This document shows, piece after piece, positions 51,880-59,404 of a stretch of DNA of 64,000 nt. The DNA is from Lentzea waywayandensis (GTDB lineage Bacteria > Actinomycetota > Actinomycetes > Mycobacteriales > Pseudonocardiaceae). The position numbers and the translations under genes were made by a program. The notes beneath the pieces are model-generated. The model did not search any database, was not told where the DNA came from, and was given only the letters and a program-made list of their open reading frames with translations. Positions within the stretch are counted from its first letter, which is position 1, and every line of letters begins with the position of its first letter. The stretch is from positions 901,117 to 965,116 of the forward strand of contig NZ_FOYL01000003.1 of the NCBI RefSeq assembly GCF_900115955.1, read 5' to 3'.

Positions 51880-53364
51880 GTGCAGGTCCTGACCGAAGAG
51901 GCTCTTGAGTTCGTCGCGAAGCTGCATGAGGCGCACGCCGCCCGCAGGGACGAGTTGCTCGCCCTTCGCAAGGAGCGCCGGCCCCTCGGCTTTTTGCCCG
52001 AGACGCAGCACGTGCGTGACGGTGAGTGGCAGGTGGCCGAGGCGCCGGAGGCACTCCGCGATCGGCGCGTCGAGATCACCGGGCCCACCGAGCGCAAGAT
52101 GACGATCAACGCGCTGAACTCCGGTGCGAAGGTGTGGCTCGCGGACCTCGAGGACGCGAACACGCCGCACTGGGACAACGTCGTGCAGGGGCAGGTGAAC
52201 CTGTACGAGGCGGCGCGCGAGACGATCGAGTTCACCTCGCCCGAGGGCAAGGAGTACCGGCTCAAGGGTGGGCCGTACCCGGCGATCGTCGTGCGGCCGC
52301 GCGGGTGGCACCTCGACGAGCGCAACCTCCAGTTCGGCGGCAAGAACGCCGTTGGCGCGTTGGTCGACTTCGGACTGCACTTCTTCCACAACGCCGAACT
52401 CGGCAAGCCGTACTACTACCTGCCGAAGATGGAGTCGCACCTCGAAGCGCGGCTGTGGAACGACGTCTTCACGACGGCGCAGCAGTTGCTCAACGTTCCG
52501 CACGGCACGATTCGCGCCACGGTGCTCATCGAGACGATTCCGGCCGCGTTCCAGATGGACGAGATCCTCTACGAACTGCGCGACCACGCGTCGGGGCTCA
52601 ACGCCGGTCGGTGGGACTACCTCTTCAGTGTCATCAAGTACTTCCGTGACGCGGGTGCGGACTACGTGCTGCCGGACCGCAACAGCGTGACGATGACGGC
52701 GCCGTTCATGCGCGCGTACACCGAGCTTCTGGTGAAGACGTGCCACAAGCGCGGGGCGTTCGCCATGGGTGGCATGGCCGCGTTCATCCCGAACCGGCGT
52801 GATCCTGAGGTCACCGAGAACGCGTTGCGCAAGGTCCGCGAGGACAAGACGCGCGAGGCGAACGATGGTTTCGACGGGTCGTGGGTTGCGCATCCTGATC
52901 TCGTGCCGATTTGCCGGGAGATCTTCGACGGAGTGCTGGGTGACCGGCCGAACCAGATCGACAAGCAGCGTCCGGAGGTCAGCGTCACGGCCGAGCAGCT
53001 GCTCGACTTCAAGTCGGCGGGTGGCGCGGCGACGCGGGCCGGGCTGGAGGCCGCTGTCGACGTCGGCGTGCGCTACATCGCGTCCTGGCTCGGTGGCAAC
53101 GGCGCGGCGGCGATCCACAACCTGATGGAGGACGCGGCCACCGCGGAGATCAGCAGGTCCCAGATCTGGCAGTGGATCAACAACAAGGTCGTGCTCGACG
53201 ACGGCACGCAGGTCACCGCCGACGCCGTGCGGGAAGTGCTGGCACGAGTCGGGAACGAGCTGGAGGGACCGCACGTCGCGGCGGCCGTCGAGCTGTTCGA
53301 GCAGGTCGCGTTGTCCGAGGACTTCGTGGACTTCCTGACGCTGCCGGCGTACGAGCGCATCTGA
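51880..53364 (+). CDS. aceB: Malate synthase (A-type)
   Basis: Condenses glyoxylate with acetyl-CoA to malate. 494 residues, A-type length. Recognised from RKMTINALNSGAKVWLADLEDANTPHWDNVVQGQ, KPYYYLPKMESHLEARLWNDVF, TIRATVLIETIPAAFQMDEILYELRDHASGLNAGRWDYLFS, and AFAMGGMAAFIPNRRD. The ribosome site GAGAGAGG precedes the GTG. It provides one exit for the glyoxylate produced by ureide breakdown. Its stop overlaps the next start by one base (TGATG). Confidence 0.97.
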   Translation: MQVLTEEALEFVAKLHEAHAARRDELLALRKERRPLGFLPETQHVRDGEWQVAEAPEALRDRRVEITGPTERKMTINALNSGAKVWLADLEDANTPHWDNVVQGQVNLYEAARETIEFTSPEGKEYRLKGGPYPAIVVRPRGWHLDERNLQFGGKNAVGALVDFGLHFFHNAELGKPYYYLPKMESHLEARLWNDVFTTAQQLLNVPHGTIRATVLIETIPAAFQMDEILYELRDHASGLNAGRWDYLFSVIKYFRDAGADYVLPDRNSVTMTAPFMRAYTELLVKTCHKRGAFAMGGMAAFIPNRRDPEVTENALRKVREDKTREANDGFDGSWVAHPDLVPICREIFDGVLGDRPNQIDKQRPEVSVTAEQLLDFKSAGGAATRAGLEAAVDVGVRYIASWLGGNGAAAIHNLMEDAATAEISRSQIWQWINNKVVLDDGTQVTADAVREVLARVGNELEGPHVAAAVELFEQVALSEDFVDFLTLPAYERI

Positions 53365-54533
53365 TGTACGAGACATCGCTGTCCCCGGAGGACGTCGCGC
53401 GGGTGACCGCGCGGCTGTCCACTGTGGAACGCGACTGGCCGACGGGCCGTCAGCCCGTGCACACGTGCTACGTGCCCGCCGGTCGCATCATCGGGTCCAC
53501 GATCGCCGACTGGGGCCGCGAGGCGCTGGAGTCGATCGAACCGGAGCTTCTCCCGGAACTGCCCGAGGGCGTGCTGAAGCGCGTCGAGGACAAGCTCCGC
53601 AGAGAGCCGATCGAGGACCTGCGGATCGACTTCGAGGACGGCTACGGCGCTCCCGAGGACGACGTCGAGGACATGGACGCCGAGAGCACGGCGAACCTCG
53701 TGTCGCGCTGGCTCGCCGAGGGCACCGCGCCGCCGTCGTTCGGGCTGCGGATCAAGTCGTTCGACACGGCCGAGTTGCGCGAGCGCGGACTGCGCACGCT
53801 GGACATCTTCCTGACAGCACTGGGGGAGATTCCGCCAGGTTTCGTCATCACTTTTCCCAAGGTGACATCAGTCGACCAGGTCGAGGTGTTCGGGGAGGTG
53901 CTCGACCTCTTCGGCAAGGACCTGAGGTTCGAGATCCAGGTCGAGACCACGCAGTCCATTGTGGACAGCACCGGCCGGCTCGCCATCCCGCGGTTCATCG
54001 AGGCCGGCCGCGGCCGGGTGACAGGTCTGCACTTCGGCACCTACGACTACACGGCGGGCTGCGGACTGTCCGCGGCGCAGCAGCACCTGGCCCACGGCGC
54101 GTGCGACTTCGCCCGGCACGTGATGCAGGTTTCCGCTGCTGGCACGGGTGTCCGGCTGTCTGACGGCTCCACCAACGTGCTCCCCGTCGGCGACCAGAAG
54201 AAGCACGGCTGGGACACCCACTACCGGCTGACGCGACGTTCGCTGGAGCACGGTTTCTACCAGGGTTGGGACCTGCACCCGGCACAACTGGTGACACGAT
54301 ATGCGGCTGTTTACGGCTTCTACCGCGAAGGTCTGGAGGCGGACGCGGCACGCCTGAAGGCGTACGTGCAGAACGTCTCAGGCGGCGTTCTGGACGAGCC
54401 CGCCACCGCCCAGGCGTTGTCATCGTTCTTCCTCCGAGCGGTGGACTGTGGTGCGCTCGATCCGGTGGAAGTGCAGGTCGCGACGGGTCTCGACGAGTCA
54501 GCACTGCGGGGGCTCGCCACCCGTTCGAGCTGA
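53364..54533 (+). CDS. HpcH/HpaI aldolase/citrate lyase-like protein
   Basis: A 389-residue protein. LRIDFEDGYG near residue 90 and FEIQVETTQSIVD near residue 190 resemble the metal- and substrate-binding acidic segments of the CitE/malyl-CoA lyase TIM barrels; the family is usually listed as a DUF (DUF6986-like), which is from memory. It overlaps the malate synthase stop by one base, so it is coupled to it. A lyase acting near glyoxylate is plausible but unproven. Confidence 0.7.
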   Translation: MYETSLSPEDVARVTARLSTVERDWPTGRQPVHTCYVPAGRIIGSTIADWGREALESIEPELLPELPEGVLKRVEDKLRREPIEDLRIDFEDGYGAPEDDVEDMDAESTANLVSRWLAEGTAPPSFGLRIKSFDTAELRERGLRTLDIFLTALGEIPPGFVITFPKVTSVDQVEVFGEVLDLFGKDLRFEIQVETTQSIVDSTGRLAIPRFIEAGRGRVTGLHFGTYDYTAGCGLSAAQQHLAHGACDFARHVMQVSAAGTGVRLSDGSTNVLPVGDQKKHGWDTHYRLTRRSLEHGFYQGWDLHPAQLVTRYAAVYGFYREGLEADAARLKAYVQNVSGGVLDEPATAQALSSFFLRAVDCGALDPVEVQVATGLDESALRGLATRSS

Positions 54534-54608
54534 TCGGGTCATCACCCGTTCGTGTGGTTCTGTCAATGGGTGTCGAATAGTGCGGGCAATGGGTGCAGGG
54601 TGGCTCGC

Positions 54609-55076
54609 ATGAGCATGCGAGCGGGCCTGTGGACCGGGCTACCCGACCTCGACGCTGCCGAGCACAAGTACCAGGTCGTCGCGTGCGAGGCGGATGTGGA
54701 CACGTTGATCAGGCTGCTGGGGCGGCCCGAGTGCAACGACGGATCGCTCGACCACTTCGGCCGCAACCTCACCGCCGAGGGCGACCCGGACCACAACGTC
54801 GTGCTCGCCGTGCGCGGAGCGTGGGGCTACATGTACTACGTGGACAACAGCTTCATGGGCTGGCCGAAGGGGTCGGAGGAAGCGCCGTACGTCAACGAGA
54901 AGTACACGGACTTCCCACCCGGCGTCGGCGTTCCGCTCGGCCTGTTCCGGCAGTTGCTGATCGAGTTCATGATCTCCGGCGAACGGCCGACCGGCGTCGG
55001 CTGGTACTCCGAGGCGGACCTGTTCCACTCGTGGCGAGACCAGCAGATGTCCTTGCGCACGACCGAGAACCGCTGA
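54609..55076 (+). CDS. Imm1-like immunity protein
   Basis: A 155-residue cytoplasmic protein. The segment VGVPLGLFRQLLIEFMISGERPTGVGWY resembles the C-terminal motif of Imm1 immunity proteins, and VVLAVRGAWGYMYYVDNSF the central sheet with a conserved aromatic-rich strand. Imm1 proteins neutralise secreted deaminase-type polymorphic toxins. No toxin gene is adjacent; neighbours are metabolic. ATG at 54609 or 54615 is the start. Family assignment is from pattern only. Confidence 0.6.
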   Translation: MSMRAGLWTGLPDLDAAEHKYQVVACEADVDTLIRLLGRPECNDGSLDHFGRNLTAEGDPDHNVVLAVRGAWGYMYYVDNSFMGWPKGSEEAPYVNEKYTDFPPGVGVPLGLFRQLLIEFMISGERPTGVGWYSEADLFHSWRDQQMSLRTTENR

Positions 55077-55106
55077 CTCTCAGCTGATCGCTGGTTGAAT
55101 GGCCGC

Positions 55107-56387
55107 ATGAAGGCCGTGGTGATGGGTGGGGGAATCGCCGGGTTGCTGGCGGCTCGCGTGCTGAGCGAGTCCCACGATGTCGTTGTCCTGGAACGCGACA
55201 AGCTGACGGACGAGCCGGAGCACCGCGCGGGCGTGCCGCAGGGCAGGCACACGCACGGACTGCTGGTGCGCGGCGGCGAACTCCTGGAAGAGCTGTTTCC
55301 CGGGCTGCGCGACGAGCTCGTGGCGGAGGGGGCGGTGCTCGCCGACGCCGGGGACATGCAGATTCTCAACCGTCTCGGCTGGCTCGCCACGACGCACATG
55401 GGCATGCCGCTGCTGTCGTTGAGCCGTCCGCTGCTGGAGACCTGCATCAGGCGGCGCGTTACCGCCGAGATCGTGGACGGCGTGCACGTCACCGGGCTGT
55501 CGTTGCGCGGCGGTGCCGTCGACGGCGTGCTCACCCGTGACGGCAGGGTCGACGCGGACCTGGTCGTGGATGCGTCCGGCAGATCGTCGAAGCTGGCGGC
55601 CTGGCTCGCCGAAGCCGGGATCACCACGCCGGCGCCCGAGGTGGTCGACTCCGGCACCGGGTACGCGACCCGGATCTACACCGCGCCGAAGGACTTTCCC
55701 GTGGTGTACGCGGAAAGTCTGTCCGCGCCGGACCTTCCGCGCGGTGTCGCGGCGATGCGCGTCGAGGGCGACCGGATCATGGTCACCGCACAGGGCGCCG
55801 TCGGTGATCACCCGCCGCGCGATCTGGACGGCTACCAGGAGTTCCTGGACTCGTTGCGGGTACCGATTTCCGAGATGCTCGCCGGCGCCGAACCGCTCAC
55901 GCCCGTCTACCTGTTCGCGCGCACGGCCAGTCGCCGCAACGCTTTCGAGGATGTGGCTAACTGGCCTGGCGGGCTGGTGGCGGTGGGAGACGCGGTGTGC
56001 GCGTTCAACCCCGTGTACGGGCAAGGGATCACCGTGGCGGCGATGGAGGCGCTGTTGTTCCGGCGGCACAAGGACTTCAGCGCCCGGGGCTGCCGGGCGT
56101 TCCAGCGGAAGATCGCAAAAGCCTCGAAGGGGCCGTGGGCGATGTCCAGCAACGCCGACCGCAGCTGGGTGGAGACCCGGCGCGGCGGACTGCTCGGCTG
56201 GTACCTGAAGAAGTGGCAGGCCGGGATCGTGCACGACCCCGACCTGTTCCGCCGCTTCGTCCGGGTCGTGCACATGGTCGCAACGCCTGCGACCCTGCTC
56301 AACCCGGTGGTGTTCAGAAGGCTGGCAAAGTACTCCAGGCCTGGCCCGCGTCCGGAGCGTCGTCCCGCAGGATCGAACCCTCGATGA
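55107..56387 (+). CDS. FAD-dependent oxidoreductase/monooxygenase
   Basis: A 426-residue flavoprotein of the PHBH/halogenase superfamily. The Rossmann motif is VVMGGGIAGLLAARVL at the N-terminus, a DASGRSSKLAAWLAEAG segment follows, and the second FAD motif is GGLVAVGDAVCAFNPVYGQGITVAAMEAL. Related proteins hydroxylate or reduce polyketides and other aromatics. Its role inside the urate cluster is unclear; it is not HpxO by any motif I can name. Its last 74 bases overlap the convergent urate oxidase gene. Confidence 0.82.
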   Translation: MKAVVMGGGIAGLLAARVLSESHDVVVLERDKLTDEPEHRAGVPQGRHTHGLLVRGGELLEELFPGLRDELVAEGAVLADAGDMQILNRLGWLATTHMGMPLLSLSRPLLETCIRRRVTAEIVDGVHVTGLSLRGGAVDGVLTRDGRVDADLVVDASGRSSKLAAWLAEAGITTPAPEVVDSGTGYATRIYTAPKDFPVVYAESLSAPDLPRGVAAMRVEGDRIMVTAQGAVGDHPPRDLDGYQEFLDSLRVPISEMLAGAEPLTPVYLFARTASRRNAFEDVANWPGGLVAVGDAVCAFNPVYGQGITVAAMEALLFRRHKDFSARGCRAFQRKIAKASKGPWAMSSNADRSWVETRRGGLLGWYLKKWQAGIVHDPDLFRRFVRVVHMVATPATLLNPVVFRRLAKYSRPGPRPERRPAGSNPR

Positions 56388-57192
56388 GCCCGTACGGGCG
56401 GTCCGCGGCGTAGAAGACCTCGTTGTCGTTCTCCAGGCCGAACGCGCTCAGGTCCACCAGGAAGTGGTGCTTGTTCGGCATGGAGAGCCGCACCTCGGCG
56501 ACCTCCGGACGTGCGTTCAAGACGGCCTCGCCCATCGCGTACAGCGTCTGCTGCAACGACAGGGAGTGCTTGTCCGCGAACGTCTTCAGCATCACGGACC
56601 GGATCTCCGCGTACGACTTCGCCCAGTCGACGTCCGTGCCGGCGTAACGCCAGCGGGCCGTCACGGACGTCGCGAGGATGCGGTCGTTCGTCTCCTTCAG
56701 CGTCGTGTACGGGTCCTTCGGGTAGCCGTGGAACTCCGAACCCGTCGACTTCAGCACCACGAGGTCGCGTACGCCCGACACGACCCAGGCGGAAGAGCCC
56801 TCGATCGTCACGGCGGTCGTGCGCTTCTCGTTCGACCCCTGCGAGAACGCGTGGTCGTGGCCGTCGATGCGCTCCCACGCGTGCTCGTCGATCAGGATCC
56901 GCGCGCCGGAGATGGCCTCCTGCGTGCCCACGAAGTGGCGGCCCAGGCGCAGTGCGAAGTCCTCGATCTCACCGACAGGGGCCTCCTTCGCGAAGGCGTA
57001 GACGGTGTTCTTCTGCGTGTCGGTCGCGAGCACCTTCGCGTTGTCGCCGGTCAGGTGCGTGTCGGAGAGGTCTCCGCGCAGCGAGGTGCTGACGGTCAGG
57101 TCTTTGATGGTGTGCACGGAACCGTTGCGCGACACCGTGACGAGGCGGTTCTCCGCCTTTCCGTACTGGTTGGGGCCCAGGACGATGGCCAT
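56314..57192 (-). CDS. uox: Urate oxidase
   Basis: A 292-residue uricase that oxidises urate to 5-hydroxyisourate without a cofactor. Recognised from the YGKAENRLV start (catalytic Lys near residue 11), the Thr-containing VLATDTQKNTVYAFAKE and the PNKHHFLVDLSAFG motif at the C-terminal end. ATG at 57192 lies two bases after the OHCU decarboxylase stop, so the two are coupled. No 5-hydroxyisourate hydrolase gene is between or next to them. Confidence 0.96.
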   Translation of the reverse strand: MAIVLGPNQYGKAENRLVTVSRNGSVHTIKDLTVSTSLRGDLSDTHLTGDNAKVLATDTQKNTVYAFAKEAPVGEIEDFALRLGRHFVGTQEAISGARILIDEHAWERIDGHDHAFSQGSNEKRTTAVTIEGSSAWVVSGVRDLVVLKSTGSEFHGYPKDPYTTLKETNDRILATSVTARWRYAGTDVDWAKSYAEIRSVMLKTFADKHSLSLQQTLYAMGEAVLNARPEVAEVRLSMPNKHHFLVDLSAFGLENDNEVFYAADRPYGLIEGSILRDDAPDAGQAWSTLPAF

Positions 57193-57194
57193 GT

Positions 57195-57677
57195 TCAGCT
57201 CCCGATCAGCTTCTGCAGCCGCAAGGCGGCGATCTTCGCGAGTTCGTCGTTGACGACGCGGAGCTCGACGTCCGGCGGGTTGTCCATCCTGCTGGACAGG
57301 TTGCCGAGCATCTCCGCACCGCTCAGGCCGGTCGCGCACACCAGGTAGATGTGCCCGAACCGATCCTCGTACGCGGCGTTGGCGGCCGCCAGGCGATCAG
57401 CCTGGGAGGCGTCCACACCGGACTGTTCGGACCGCGACCACTTCGCCGACACCCCACCTGTCTTCTGTCGTTCGCCGATGCGCGGGTGCCCGGCGATGGC
57501 GCCGAGCACCTCCTCGTCGGAAAGTCCTTGTGCGGCAACCGAAGAAGCCGCGAGGAGTGCATCCATCGACGCGTAGGGCCTGCCCGCCACCATCGCGTCG
57601 ATCCAGCGGGGTACCGCGAGGCACTCGGTGAGCAGAGGTCGCAGTTCGGCCTCCGGGGCGCTGTTGAAGCTGTCCAC
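57195..57677 (-). CDS. uraD: 2-oxo-4-hydroxy-4-carboxy-5-ureidoimidazoline decarboxylase
   Basis: Makes S-allantoin from OHCU. 160 residues with the family core FNSAPEAELRPLL, HPRIGERQK (catalytic His and neighbours) and YEDRFGHIYLVCATGLS. The GTG at 57677 was chosen: GGAGA lies five to six bases upstream and the operator-like site 2 then falls outside the gene; a GTG at 57716 is less likely. It is first in a minus-strand operon with uox and divergent to hyi. Confidence 0.92.
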   Translation of the reverse strand: MDSFNSAPEAELRPLLTECLAVPRWIDAMVAGRPYASMDALLAASSVAAQGLSDEEVLGAIAGHPRIGERQKTGGVSAKWSRSEQSGVDASQADRLAAANAAYEDRFGHIYLVCATGLSGAEMLGNLSSRMDNPPDVELRVVNDELAKIAALRLQKLIGS

Positions 57678-57698
57678 GGCTCTCCAAGTTTCTGTATC

Positions 57699-57719
57699 GC
57701 GGAATTGAACTTCCACATT
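57699..57719. promoter_or_regulatory. Putative IclR operator site 2
   Basis: GCGGAA and TTCCAC form near-perfect inverted arms around five to six bases, followed by ATT. The reverse strand reads AATGTGGAAG, which also occurs in site 3. It lies 22 bp upstream of the uraD start. Confidence 0.5.
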
Positions 57720-57720
57720 C

Positions 57721-57750
57721 TTGACCTGGGTCGAGCGAGATGTCTAGTGT
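57721..57750 (+). promoter_or_regulatory. Promoter of the hyi operon
   Basis: TTGACC (57721-57726), 18 bases, then TAGTGT (57745-57750). Good match to the housekeeping consensus. Transcription would start near 57757 and run into operator site 3. Confidence 0.55.
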
Positions 57751-57770
57751 CTCCGTAGAGCGAAATCCAA

Positions 57771-57787
57771 CTTCCGCAATGTGGAAG
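57771..57787. promoter_or_regulatory. Putative IclR operator site 3
   Basis: CTTCCGCAATGTGGAAG is a 17-bp palindrome with one mismatched pair. It lies downstream of the hyi -10 and overlaps the GGAAGGAG ribosome site. TTCCGCAATG is identical to the core of site 1. Confidence 0.6.
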
Positions 57788-57800
57788 GAGCGAGCCAAAG

Positions 57801-58547
57801 ATGTTCGACGCAAACCTGTCCATGCTCTTCATAGAGCTGCCCCTGCTGGAGCGTCCGGCAGCGGCGCGGGCCGCCGGGTTCGACGCGGTCGAGATCTGGT
57901 GGCCGTTCGCGGACGCCGTACCCGAGACACGGGAGATCGAGGCGTTCGAGAACGCCATCGTCGACGCGCAGGTGCGCCTCGTCGGCCTCAACTTCTTCGC
58001 GGGCGACATGCCCGCCGGAGACCGCGGGCTCGCGAGCTGGCCCGGCCGCGAGACGGAGTTCCGCACGAACGTCGAGATCACCGCGGCCATCGCGGCCCGC
58101 CTCGGCTGCCGCACGCTCAACGCGCTGCACGGCAACTTCGAGACGACCGCGCAGACCGTCTCCAACTACCGCTTCGCCGCCGACGTCGCGGCGGAGATCG
58201 GCGCCCAGCTCGTGATCGAACCGCTCAGCGGCGCGCCGAAGTACCCGATCAAGACCGCCCACCAGGCGTTCGAGCTGATCGACGAGATCGACCGCGGCAA
58301 CGTGAAGCTGCTCGCGGACCTCTACCACCTCGCCACGAACGGCGACGACCTCGACCTCCTCGCCGACCACGTCGACCGCATCGGTCACGTGCAGATCGCC
58401 GACGCTCCCGGACGCGGTGAGCCCGGCACCGGCGAGCTCGACCTCTTCGGGCACCTGAAGAAGCTCCGCGCCAACGGCTACACGGGCTTCGTGGGCGCCG
58501 AGTACAAGCCCGTCACCCACTCCTTCGCTTGGAGGGATCAAGCATGA
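57801..58547 (+). CDS. hyi: Hydroxypyruvate isomerase
   Basis: A 248-residue TIM barrel that interconverts hydroxypyruvate and tartronate semialdehyde. The family start FDANLSMLFIELPLLER, AVEIWWPF, LNALHGN and the metal/acid residues in LVIEPLSG and LLADLYHL are visible. It leads the hyi-glxR-gcl-glxK-allB-alc operon; the ATG of glxR overlaps its stop. The strong GGAAGGAG ribosome site lies ten bases before the ATG. Confidence 0.95.
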   Translation: MFDANLSMLFIELPLLERPAAARAAGFDAVEIWWPFADAVPETREIEAFENAIVDAQVRLVGLNFFAGDMPAGDRGLASWPGRETEFRTNVEITAAIAARLGCRTLNALHGNFETTAQTVSNYRFAADVAAEIGAQLVIEPLSGAPKYPIKTAHQAFELIDEIDRGNVKLLADLYHLATNGDDLDLLADHVDRIGHVQIADAPGRGEPGTGELDLFGHLKKLRANGYTGFVGAEYKPVTHSFAWRDQA

Positions 58548-59401
58548 CCAGGATCGGTTTCATCGGCCTCGGAATCATGGGCTCGCCGATGGCGGCCCAC
58601 CTCGTAGCCGCCGGGCACGACGTGACGGGCTTCGACCTCAGCTCCGCCTCGCTGGAAAAGCTCGTCGCGGACGGCGGCAAGGCTGCTTCGAGTGCGCAGG
58701 AGGCCGTGAGCGGCGCCGAGGTCGTCATCACGATGCTGCCGAACCACCCGCAGGTCGAGGCGGTGATCGACGAGGTCACGTTCGACGACGGCACGTTGCT
58801 GATCGACATGAGCACGATCCGCCCGTCCACGTCGATCGAGATCGCCCGCACACTCTCGAACGTCCGCGTGCTCGACGCGCCGGTCAGCGGCGGCCAGACC
58901 GGTGCGGTGCAGGCGTCGCTCAGCATCATGGTCGGCGGCAACGAAGCCGACTTCGCCGCCGCCAGGCCGTTCCTGGAGGTCGTCGGCAAGACGATCGTCC
59001 ACGTCGGACCGCACGGCGCCGGCCAGGTCGTGAAGGCCGCGAACCAGCTGATGGTCGGCGGCATCTACGCCCTCGTGGCCGAGTCGATCGTGCTGCTGGA
59101 GGCGTCCGGCGTCGACCCGAAGGCGGGCCTCGACGTGCTCGCGGGCGGTCTCGCGGCGAACCGGATCCTGGACCTCAAGCGCGAGTCGATGATCGCGCGC
59201 GAGTTCCAGCCCGGCTTCCGGATCGACCTGCACCACAAGGACATGGGCATCGCACTGGACGCGGCACGCGCCGCCGACGTCGCGCTGCCGGTCACCAACC
59301 AGATCGCCGCGCTGGTCGCGGCGGCACGCGCGCAGGGTTACGGGTCGCTCGACCACTCCGCGCTGCTCAAGGTCATCGAGAACTTCGCGGGAAGGTCGTA
59401 G
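58544..59401 (+). CDS. glxR: 2-hydroxy-3-oxopropionate reductase
   Basis: A 285-residue beta-hydroxyacid dehydrogenase that reduces tartronate semialdehyde to D-glycerate with NADH. The nucleotide motif FIGLGIMGSPMAAHL starts at residue 5, the substrate motif DAPVSGGQTGA is central, and the catalytic lysine lies in GAGQVVKAANQLMV. ATGA overlap with hyi; gcl follows three bases later. Confidence 0.95.
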   Translation: MTRIGFIGLGIMGSPMAAHLVAAGHDVTGFDLSSASLEKLVADGGKAASSAQEAVSGAEVVITMLPNHPQVEAVIDEVTFDDGTLLIDMSTIRPSTSIEIARTLSNVRVLDAPVSGGQTGAVQASLSIMVGGNEADFAAARPFLEVVGKTIVHVGPHGAGQVVKAANQLMVGGIYALVAESIVLLEASGVDPKAGLDVLAGGLAANRILDLKRESMIAREFQPGFRIDLHHKDMGIALDAARAADVALPVTNQIAALVAAARAQGYGSLDHSALLKVIENFAGRS

Positions 59402-59404
59402 ACA

